Positions 7,880 to 14,590 of a DNA stretch of 14,767 nucleotides are shown here, in pieces. The number at the start of each line of letters is the position of its first letter. The stretch's first letter is position 1. The stretch spans positions 1 to 14,767 of the forward strand of contig JAAMXY010001836.1 in NCBI GenBank assembly GCA_019677205.1, in the 5' to 3' direction. Source of the DNA: Pinguiococcus pyrenoidosus. Lineage: Eukaryota; Sar; Pinguiophyceae; Pinguiochrysidales; Pinguiochrysidaceae. A model generated the notes under the pieces. The model searched no databases. It saw nothing but the letters and a program-made list of their open reading frames with translations, and was not told the origin of the DNA. Position numbers and translations under genes: made by a program.

Positions 7880-9301
7880 ATGCCGCTCACCATGGTGGGC
7901 TTCGAGGAGGCGCAGCGGCCCACGCCCAAGCAGTGCAACTGCAAGCGCTCCAACTGTCTGAAGTTGTACTGTGAGTGCTTCGCCGCCGGTATTTACTGCA
8001 GAAGCGACTGCAACTGCGTGTCGTGCTTCAACAACATCAGCTACGAGAACCTGAGAATGGAGGCGGTGGACGCCATTCTGGACCGGAACCCGATGGCCTT
8101 TCGCCCGAAAATTCTTCCGGGGGCGAAAGGCGGTCAAAGTGCCGCGGGGCGGCACAACCGTGGCTGCCAGTGCAAGAAGAGCTTCTGCCTGAAGAAGTAC
8201 TGCGAATGCTTCCAAGCGAACATCGTGTGCAGCGGCCGCTGTAAGTGCAAGGAGTGCAAGAACTTTCAGGGCTCCCCGGACAGGGAGAGGATGCTGGCAA
8301 AGGAATCGAGGAATCGGGCGCCCAATCCGCTCCCGAGCAACGACAAGGCCACCGTGGATGTGAAGCAGGAGTTTTCCGACGATCCTGCAGACGTGGAAGC
8401 GGGCGCGGCAGAGGTCAATGCGAACGGGAAGCGGCCGGCGGAAGTCGATCTGGACGCGGAAGAAGAGTTGGGGAACTCCCCCTCCAAGAAGCCCAGGAGC
8501 TTGACGCATCGCCATGCGATCTCGCGGATCCTGTGCAACAAGACGATCAACGAGGTGACCTTCGTCTTGATACAGGCCAGCGAGGACGAGGACAAGCGGC
8601 AGCGGCAGCAGCAGGAGGCGTCGGAGGGGGCGCCGGCGGACAAGCCGGAGTCCACCGAACACGAGGCGAGCAAGCAGGGCGCAGCAGAGGCAGACATCAC
8701 CAAGCAGCTGCAGGCAGATGAGGAATTTGAAGATCTCATGTGCGTGGAGGGCTTTGACGGTAGCAAGTTGGACAGCGGGGAAGCTTCGACAGCAGTGGAT
8801 AGAACAAGCAAGCTGGAGAAGGTCAGCGCCGCGATGGCGTCAAGGGAGCGTGTCATCCTCCAGTACTTTAGTGTCGTCCTACGCCGAATCATGCTGCTGG
8901 CGGCGGAAAGCGTGGGCAAGTACCAGGACATGCAGAAGTCCTCCCAGGAGGTAGAGGCACAGGCGAGCTCGCAGCCAGCAGCAGCTCAGAGCGAGACCGC
9001 CACACAAGGCTCGGGCATGCCGATGCCTCCGCCGTTCCCGATGAACATGAACATGAACATGATGAACCTGACCGTGCCGATGGCACCGAGCTTTCCCATC
9101 AACATGGGCAACATGGGCAACATGGGCAACATGGGCAACATGGGCAATATAAGCAACATGAACAACATGAACAACATGAACAACATGAACAACATGAACA
9201 TGAACATGATGAATCTGAACCGGAACCCGAACATGAACGTGAACATGGGAATGATGAATCTGGGAACCAATCCTTTCATGAGACTGCCAGCATGGTCCTG
9301 A
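7880..9301 (+). CDS. CXC (CRC) domain DNA-binding protein of the LIN54/TSO1/tesmin family
   Basis: A 473-residue nuclear protein with two cysteine-rich CXC modules. Module 1 has nine cysteines at 19, 21, 26, 31, 33, 40, 44, 46 and 49; module 2 has nine with identical spacing from 96 to 126. They are joined by the family linker RNPMAFRPK (69-77). Each module carries the tyrosine before CEC (LYCECF, KYCECF) that in LIN54 enters the DNA minor groove at CHR elements. A basic stretch [10 protein letters not shown] follows near 208, and two further hydrophobic helices occur later (near [20 protein letters not shown] and [20 protein letters not shown]), which may mediate complex assembly. The last 80 residues are Met/Asn repeats. 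The modules lie at the very N-terminus, unlike human LIN54, where they are C-terminal. The role is likely cell-cycle transcriptional control. The ATG at 7880 is taken; one at 7892 is also possible. Confidence 0.95.
   Translation: MPLTMVGFEEAQRPTPKQCNCKRSNCLKLYCECFAAGIYCRSDCNCVSCFNNISYENLRMEAVDAILDRNPMAFRPKILPGAKGGQSAAGRHNRGCQCKKSFCLKKYCECFQANIVCSGRCKCKECKNFQGSPDRERMLAKESRNRAPNPLPSNDKATVDVKQEFSDDPADVEAGAAEVNANGKRPAEVDLDAEEELGNSPSKKPRSLTHRHAISRILCNKTINEVTFVLIQASEDEDKRQRQQQEASEGAPADKPESTEHEASKQGAAEADITKQLQADEEFEDLMCVEGFDGSKLDSGEASTAVDRTSKLEKVSAAMASRERVILQYFSVVLRRIMLLAAESVGKYQDMQKSSQEVEAQASSQPAAAQSETATQGSGMPMPPPFPMNMNMNMMNLTVPMAPSFPINMGNMGNMGNMGNMGNISNMNNMNNMNNMNNMNMNMMNLNRNPNMNVNMGMMNLGTNPFMRLPAWS
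9101..9199 (+). repeat. In-frame 9-bp repeats encoding Asn-Met-Gly and Asn-Met-Asn
   Basis: Five exact copies of AACATGGGC (9101-9145), one decayed unit (9146-9154) and five copies of AACATGAAC (9155-9199) encode NMG x5, NIS and NMN x5 near the end of the CXC protein. The change of only two bases between the two unit types suggests one ancestral minisatellite that mutated and re-expanded. Confidence 0.93.
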
Positions 9302-9353
9302 TAAGATCTGCCTTTTGATTCCTTTGATTGCATGCGCTTGGTCTGGTTCGTTA

Positions 9354-9406
9354 TCGTCATCGTCGTCCGTTGTCGTGATGCTTGTCGTCCTCGTCAGCGT
9401 CGTCTC
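9354..9406. repeat. TCG-rich degenerate trinucleotide tract
   Basis: TCG/GTC triplets, interrupted, lie just after the CXC stop codon and before the last exon of the convergent COMMD4-like gene. It is probably shared 3' untranslated sequence. Confidence 0.6.
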
Positions 9407-9431
9407 AAAGCCCTCGACAGCGCTTGTATCA

Positions 9432-10702
9432 TCATGATTCGAGCGACCTCATCAGCTCGCGTGCGCGGCTCAGTTCCCTGCGACCGATTTGCTCCGTGAG
9501 ATGTCTCGCCTTGTCTCGCTTGGACACACGGACGCCTCGGCATACCTGTACAGCACGTTCAATCGCTCCGAGCTCATCTCAACCGCTATCTTGCGGATCC
9601 GACCGGGTGCAACAGCGGCAGGAGCCTGGTATTGCAGTGGCGCGTGCGAGGACAACCATTGGTGCATGAGGACGACCTGTGGCGCATCGGCTGCAGAGAC
9701 GCTGTCCCTACCTCGCCGCGCTGCTCCCCTTCGGCTTCCTGCTCTTGTGCCGTGCTTTCCGCGGGCCGCTCGTCAACGGAAAACTTCAGCTGGACGACGC
9801 GATCTGGAAAAAATGGTAGTTCAGCCTTCTGTCAGAGTTTCTAAGCTGCATCATAGCGACTCACCTGCAGCAGTGGTTGGCGAAGCTTCTTGTGTAGAGG
9901 CACGGGCGGACTTTACTCCCCATGCAGTGTCCAGCATTCTATTCACCCGGTAGCTCTTCTGCTCGAGCCGGCGCCGCAGCTGGCCTTTCGCCGTCCGATA
10001 CTGCTTGGTGATCGCCTCACTATTCTCCTTGGGCAGGCCCAGCTGCTGAAGCTCCTGCGAAAGACACTCGCACGTGAGGAGAGGCTTTGAGCCGCGTAGC
10101 TGGTTGCGTATTTGGCCTCAGTTTCGCACCTCCTGCAAGTCATAGTCCTCAACGTCATACTTCGCTGCGCTAGTCACGATAAAGTCAAGCGCAGCAAGAG
10201 CTCCTTCGAAGGACCAAAGGTTTATGAGCCAAGGAGAGGTCTCTCATCTCGCGCGATGCTTCCTCTCGTGCCGAACCAACCTTTCAGATCTGACGGGCCT
10301 TTCGCGGACGGGAAGCTGTCCTTGGTAAGCTTCAAGACCTTTCCGATACAGGACCTTTAGGGCTCTCGCCACTGCTACTGCGGAACGCCATGATACAGCG
10401 CCTCACCTTCTCGGAGTCCAGTTCCCCGGTGGCTACAAACCGCAGCACTTGCTTGACCACCACTCGCATGCGGACGGAAGACTGCAGATGGGATGGGAGA
10501 GTGAGCAGCTTTGGCAACAGGGTTGAAGCAGACACTGAGTGGCACCCACAATCCGAGAGAGGGTGACAATCTCCGCAAGAAGCCAGTCTGGCGCGTCCAG
10601 ATCACCGCAGAAGCGGAAGCGCTGCGCAAAGTACGATTAGCAAATCCGGCCGGATCTTGTGGATTTCGGCCCAGTCTTTAGGTTTGAGGTTTGACGTACC
10701 AT
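9432..10702 (-). CDS. COMMD4-like COMM-domain protein, Commander complex subunit (nine exons)
   Basis: Exons on the minus strand, 5' to 3': 10702-10700, 10621-10550, 10481-10407, 10338-10281, 10203-10130, 10054-9865, 9803-9712, 9625-9546, 9477-9432. All eight introns are GT-AG, 61-86 nt. The joined coding length is 690 nt, giving 229 residues (human COMMD4 is about 200). Exon by exon it follows COMMD4: [18 protein letters not shown] at the N-terminus, [13 protein letters not shown] (26-38), [31 protein letters not shown] (95-104), [13 protein letters not shown] with the COMM-domain tryptophan (W139), [21 protein letters not shown] and the ending [14 protein letters not shown]. Exon 1 is the ATG alone. 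An acidic Gln/Glu insertion (about 168-188) lengthens a loop of the COMM domain. COMMD proteins form a ring in the Commander complex, which recycles cargo from endosomes. It is head-to-head with the RagC/D gene. Splice phases and homology agree throughout, so confidence is high although no single open frame shows it. Confidence 0.93.
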
Positions 10703-10839
10703 GTTTGATATCTAGAGCTGCGAAGGATTTCCTTACAAGGCCTCTAAAGGGCTCATTGCGAAATGTAGCTGCAAGCGAGAGCGCGGAACGCTGCACGATG
10801 GCGCGCTTCTTCAGCAGCTCGCTGCTTCGTCAAAAGGAT

Positions 10840-10847
10840 TTTCCCGC
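10840..10847 (+). promoter_or_regulatory. E2F/DP-type site (TTTCCCGC)
   Basis: An exact TTTSSCGC match in the COMMD4/RagC spacer, 138 bases upstream of the COMMD4 ATG. The same octamer also occurs by chance inside two coding regions of this window (4164-4171 and 13107-13114), so a single copy is weak evidence. Confidence 0.35.
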
Positions 10848-11065
10848 CCTTTCATTTCAATCTAAGGCAGAATTAGAATTCCACAAGTGATCCAAGAATC
10901 CAATCAAAGCAGCGAAGATGAGATTCAATTTTATATTCCATATTTTATTCCCTAATGTAATATAGATAATATGAACTCGTGATTTATTTAAGTTATTCAA
11001 AGTAGCTTCCCAATGTTTCGTCACAATCCGGGCGAAAATCGCTCAGCAGAGCAGAACGCCGCAAA

Positions 11066-11073
11066 GCGCGAAA
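11066..11073 (-). promoter_or_regulatory. E2F/DP-type site (TTTCGCGC)
   Basis: An exact TTTSSCGC match on the minus strand (GCGCGAAA on plus), 25 bases before the RagC/D ATG. A related GGGCGAAAA lies at about 11030-11038. The closeness to the start and the clustering make a regulatory role plausible. Confidence 0.4.
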
Positions 11074-11097
11074 CGACAAGCAACATCCGCCCAAAAG

Positions 11098-12391
11098 ATG
11101 ACAGAAGCGTGGGACTATGGAAGTAGCATCAACACGTTTCCCGAAAGCGTGGAAGTGGATCCTTCCATTCTGTCAGAGGCGTCTCCGAAGGTGTTGCTCG
11201 TAGGTCCGTCGAAGTCGTTCAAATGCGCTGAACAGAATCCGCGCCGTGCTGAGCTCGTGTGCATCATCTTAGGCGCGCGCCGGAGTGGCAAGAGCAGCAT
11301 CTATCGCGTGCTGTTCAGCAAGATGTCGCCGCACGAGACGCTGTTTCTGGAGTCTACAAACGCGCTGGAGATCAGTCGGATCTCCAACAGCAAGCTCATC
11401 ACGTTCCAGATCTGGGACTTCCCAGGAGGCTTCGACCCCAGAGGCGAGTTCCAGTACGGGGACGCGGTGGTGGGTCCCTCCACTGCGTACAGCGGCTCGA
11501 CCGCGGTGGTCATGTGCGTGGACGCACAAGTGGGGCTGGAGGGAGAGGCGCTTCGTCGCATCATAGACACGGCGGAAGCCGCGAGCACCATAAACCCCAG
11601 CGTCCGCCTACATGTGTTCATCCACAAAGTAGATGGAGAGTTGTTCCCATCGGACGACGAGAAGCTAGAGACGAAGACCCAGATTGTCACGCTGATCAAT
11701 GACCATCTGGAGGAGAACAACATCCACATCTCGGTGACCTACAGCCTGACCAGCATCTACGACAACAGCATCTCCGAGTGCTTCAGCAAAGTCGTGCAGG
11801 AGCTCATCCCCTCCTATGGGGTGCTTGAGAAGCTGCTGGACACGCTCAATAGCACGTGCAACATCGAGAAGAGCTTCATCTTTGACGTCATGAGCAAGTT
11901 GTACTACGCGACGGACAGCAACCCCGTCGATCTGCAGACGCACGAGCTCTGCAGCGACATGATTGACGTCGTCATCGACATCTCGGGGATCTATGGCGCC
12001 GTGACAGAAGTGGGTGGGAGACCGAAAGTGCAAGCGTACGACGCGGCCAGCGCATCCGCAATAAAGCTCAGCAACGAGCTCGTGCTCTATCTTCGGTACG
12101 TCCGCCTCGGCAAATGAAAAGCCTCTTCGACGGTAGATCTTGGAAGGACTTTAGGGGTTACATGCGCTCAGTAGGATTTACGTGCGCCCAGAAGCGAAGC
12201 ATTGCCGTGGTCCCAGTTAACAATTTGCAACATGCAACAGGGAAGTGTCGACGTCGCTGGCGCTGGTTTGCCTCGTCAGAGCGAGAAACTTTAAGAAGAG
12301 GGGTCTCATCGACTACAACATCGACACTTTCAAGACCGCGTTGGCGGAGATTTTTGAGCCAGAGGCTTCCGAGGCGCAGGCGGAACGGTGA
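11098..12391 (+). CDS. RagC/D-type Rag GTPase (one intron)
   Basis: Exons 11098-12095 and 12241-12391 flank a 145-nt intron starting GTACGT and ending CAACAG; the spliced protein has 382 residues. Rag GTPases work as RagA/B-RagC/D heterodimers on the lysosome or vacuole surface and recruit TORC1 when amino acids are sufficient. The GTPase domain shows GARRSGKSS (59-67), SPHETLFLEST (77-87), WDFPG (106-110) and HKVD (176-179), all in RagC/D form. The C-terminal roadblock domain follows (IEKSFIFDVMSKLYYATDS, ELCSDMIDVVIDISGIYG). The family ending, matching RagC [21 protein letters not shown], is present only in exon 2 as LALVCLVRARNFKKRGLIDY, which proves the intron. Reading through it stops at 12117 and loses about 50 residues. 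Eukaryotes with RagC/D also need RagA/B, not seen here. It is head-to-head with COMMD4. Confidence 0.96.
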
Positions 12392-12661
12392 AATGGGCAT
12401 GGTGTGTAAGGGTTGGAGGACAGCCGCCAGCGACACAGCGACACTGCACATTTCGCGTGAAGCCTGTCCTTCTTGCTTGCTTGCTTCTTCTCTGGTGCCG
12501 AGCCCATCTGGGTGCGGACCAAGCATTGATGACCACTGATCTTGGCGCTTTTCACCAAAGCTTTCCAGAGACCTCTGGGCCACCCCCTCTATGTACACCA
12601 CGCCTCTTCTGCCTGTCAGAAGTGCCACTGCTTGGCTCCAAAACAACAAAAAGAAGATACT
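12392..12661. other. Tail-to-tail spacer between RagC/D and the NBD-only Hsp70
   Basis: These 270 bases hold the 3' ends of two convergent genes and a short GCTT tract. I see no coding signal. Confidence 0.6.
12472..12489. repeat. GCTT-type short repeat
   Basis: CTTGCTTGCTTGCTTCTT, about 80 bases after the RagC/D stop codon. It resembles the longer tract after SAM synthetase at 2413-2462. Confidence 0.7.
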
Positions 12662-14353
12662 CTAATCCCCCTCATCTTTCCGATTGGCCAGCTCGGCTTC
12701 GGCGTTGCCAAAGGCGGCTTCTAGCTCTGGATCGGTGAAATCATCGTCGTCGTCGTCGTCCCCCTCGTCGTCCCGCATGAAATCCTCGGCGTACGCCCGG
12801 AGCAGCGCTGCTTGCAGAGGAGAGATGACCTCGAAGCCTTCTAGCACGCCATCCATCATCCCGGCGCGGACTGCCGCACCGGCCGCGACCACCGTCATTG
12901 GATCAATTTCTGTGTACACTGGCGCTCCAGTGACGGCACGAACAAGCCTCAGCACGGCTGGCATTCTAGAAGCGCCCCCGACGGCAAGCACCCGAGAGAC
13001 CCGGCGCCCCTCGGGGAACCTCCTCGCTCCTTTCCCCCCCGCCGCGTTGGGCCCGATCATGCCTGCAAGAGCGTCCTTCTGCTTTCGGCGCAGCTTCGCA
13101 AGCTTCTTTCCCGCCTTTTGGCGTTTCGCCTGTGAGGCCAACGACGCCTGTTCGTCATCCCCTTGGCTCCCCTCCTCCATGGCGAGCAGCTCGGACACCT
13201 CCTCATCCAGAGCGCTGTCACCAAGAAGCGCCACTCCGGCGAGCAAGGCCACCTCGCGCATCGGAAGTAAAAGCCGCCTGAGCGTCGCATCGACGCTTCG
13301 CTCAAGCTGCTGGCGCGATACCTGCAGCACGACGTCGCTCTTCGGCATGGCCACGTCAACCTCCTTGGCATTGGAGAGCGCGATCTTGGCCTTCTCGGCC
13401 GCCTGCAACAGCTCCCGCCGCGAGTCCGGATCTTTCAGAGGGTTGGGGAGACCGTGCTCGTCCCGTGCCATCGCCGCGAGAAGACGCGCGAAGTCCCCGT
13501 CGAAGTCGTCCCCGCCAAGCTGGGAGTCGCCGGACGTCGCCACCACCTCGATGGTCCCGCCGCCGACTTCCAGCACGGACACGTCGAGCGTGCCACCGCC
13601 CAGATCAAAGACCAAGATGAGCTCGTCTTCATCGTCCCGCCGACCCAAACCGTACGCCAGTGCCGCCGCCTCCGGCTCGGCAAGGAGCTGTACCTTCTCA
13701 AGGCCCGCGAGCCGGCCGGCCTCCTCCGTCGCCAGCCGGGCTGGCTCCTTGAAGTAGGCCGGCACCGTGATGACCGCCCTGCGGACCGGCTCTCCCAGCT
13801 TCTCGCCCGCCTCCAGCAGCATCTTCCGCAGCACCAAGGCGGAGACCTCGGCCGGCGAAATGTTGCGCCCGAGGGGCCCGCAACGCAACTCGAGGCTGTT
13901 CTTGGCTCTGGAAGCCTCCGGGTCGAGGGACAGCAGCTTGGTTCTCTCCGTCTCCTGCGCCAAGTTCTTCAGGTTTCTACCCATGAGTCGCTTGACGGAT
14001 GCAAAGGCCGCGAAGCCCTTCGGATCTGGCTCCCTTTGCCGCTTCTCCAGCTCAAGCAGTCTTTGTCTCGCCGCATCGCCCACCAGGATCCCGACATTTG
14101 GGCCGCCTTTCTGCCTCTCGAACACCACAATGGAGGGCGTGAGGACCGACCCTTCCGCGTTTTCCAGAATCTGCGGCTTCTGGTCCACAATGCACGCCAC
14201 GGCGGAGTTGCTGGTGCCCAAGTCGATGCCGACACTGGCGCCGTTGCCGGCGAATCGCCGCAGGAGCCCCGCGCTGCGTCGGGCATGACCTGTACAAGTC
14301 ACGCAAAGCACCAGCAAGAAAAGGCGGAGAGCACTACGGCGCAACTGCCGCAT
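12662..14353 (-). CDS. Hsp70-like protein reduced to the nucleotide-binding domain, secreted or plastid-targeted
   Basis: A 563-residue protein. Residues 1-24 are a signal peptide (MRQLRRSALRLFLLVLCVTC, then TGHA), followed by a basic stretch RRSAGLLRRFAG (25-36). The Hsp70 nucleotide-binding domain follows: VGIDLGTSNSAVACI (41-55), AEPEAAALAYG (225-235), VFDLGGGTLDVSVLEV (248-263) and VLAVGGASRMP (455-465). It stops shortly after DPMTVVAAGAAVRAG (484-498): there is no linker and no substrate-binding domain. A charged insertion of about 75 residues (about 375-450) separates two normally close parts of the domain. The C-terminus is acidic, with seven Asp in a row (532-538 or so), and ends RKDEGD, not an ER-retrieval signal. 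The Hsc70 K71 position is Arg (VGDAARQ, R96). The architecture resembles HSPA13/Stch of the ER, but the presequence also fits a complex plastid. The function is unknown; a nucleotide-dependent partner of a full Hsp70 is possible. Confidence 0.92.
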   Translation of the reverse strand: MRQLRRSALRLFLLVLCVTCTGHARRSAGLLRRFAGNGASVGIDLGTSNSAVACIVDQKPQILENAEGSVLTPSIVVFERQKGGPNVGILVGDAARQRLLELEKRQREPDPKGFAAFASVKRLMGRNLKNLAQETERTKLLSLDPEASRAKNSLELRCGPLGRNISPAEVSALVLRKMLLEAGEKLGEPVRRAVITVPAYFKEPARLATEEAGRLAGLEKVQLLAEPEAAALAYGLGRRDDEDELILVFDLGGGTLDVSVLEVGGGTIEVVATSGDSQLGGDDFDGDFARLLAAMARDEHGLPNPLKDPDSRRELLQAAEKAKIALSNAKEVDVAMPKSDVVLQVSRQQLERSVDATLRRLLLPMREVALLAGVALLGDSALDEEVSELLAMEEGSQGDDEQASLASQAKRQKAGKKLAKLRRKQKDALAGMIGPNAAGGKGARRFPEGRRVSRVLAVGGASRMPAVLRLVRAVTGAPVYTEIDPMTVVAAGAAVRAGMMDGVLEGFEVISPLQAALLRAYAEDFMRDDEGDDDDDDDFTDPELEAAFGNAEAELANRKDEGD

Positions 14354-14590
14354 TTTTGAACCAAAACGCTTCAGGGTTTTGGCGCGAAAATGCGTGTGCC
14401 TCTCTATAAGTATAATATTGGTTCTTCACGGATATGAGGAGTTGAGACGGCAGCCCCAGAGGATCGAATACCGGTCCACGGAGACGAAAACCAACCGAAT
14501 GTTCTGAAACGGCAGAGTCCAACTCAGTGGAATCGACGCTGACGTTCTGCCCGGAGCGCCGCCATCGAGCCCAGTCCAACGCCACCAATC
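14354..14590. promoter_or_regulatory. Head-to-head promoter region of the NBD-only Hsp70 and LC8 genes
   Basis: These 237 bases hold a TATA-like stretch TATAAGTATAATATT (14405-14419) and the palindromic E2F-type site close to the Hsp70 start. The LC8 ATG has the context AATCATGGC. Confidence 0.6.
14377..14390. promoter_or_regulatory. Palindromic E2F/DP site TTTTGGCGCGAAAA
   Basis: The 14-mer contains exact TTTSSCGC matches on both strands (TTTGGCGC and, reversed, TTTCGCGC), overlapping as in the classic E2F/DP element. It lies 24 bases upstream of the NBD-only Hsp70 ATG and 200 bases before LC8. An E2F/DP site here is well supported by sequence; which gene it controls is not. Confidence 0.7.

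Larger units (their letters stand above)
10703..11097. promoter_or_regulatory. Head-to-head promoter region of the COMMD4-like and RagC/D genes
   Basis: These 395 bases separate the two start codons. A strongly AT-rich island at about 10885-11010 (runs such as TTTTATATTCCATATTTTAT and TGATTTATTTAAGTTATTC) contrasts with the GC-rich surroundings and is probably the open core of the promoter. Exact E2F-type sites lie on either side of it. Confidence 0.6.

Noticed and set aside
7627-7953. Longer N-terminus for the anchored Hsp70, up to 109 extra residues
   Set aside because: It would be coded by the 13-bp array and the start of the divergent CXC gene. The Hsp70 domain begins normally after ATG 7626.
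6718-7974. A 418-codon plus-strand frame opposite the anchored Hsp70 gene
   Set aside because: It is an antisense shadow without recognisable motifs, running through the 13-bp array and into the CXC gene.
7187-8662. A 491-codon minus-strand frame over the CXC gene start
   Set aside because: It overlaps two well-supported genes, lacks any motif and crosses the shared promoter.
8986-9360. Minus-strand frame with FMLFMLFML-type hydrophobic repeats, looking like a membrane protein
   Set aside because: It is only the complement of the NMN/NMG-coding minisatellite in the CXC gene.
9489-9953. A 154-codon plus-strand frame after the CXC gene
   Set aside because: It lies across exons and introns of the COMMD4-like gene on the other strand and has no family motif.
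11098-12117. Unspliced RagC/D frame of 339 codons as the full protein
   Set aside because: The last residues come from intron sequence, and the conserved C-terminal block appears only after the 145-nt intron.
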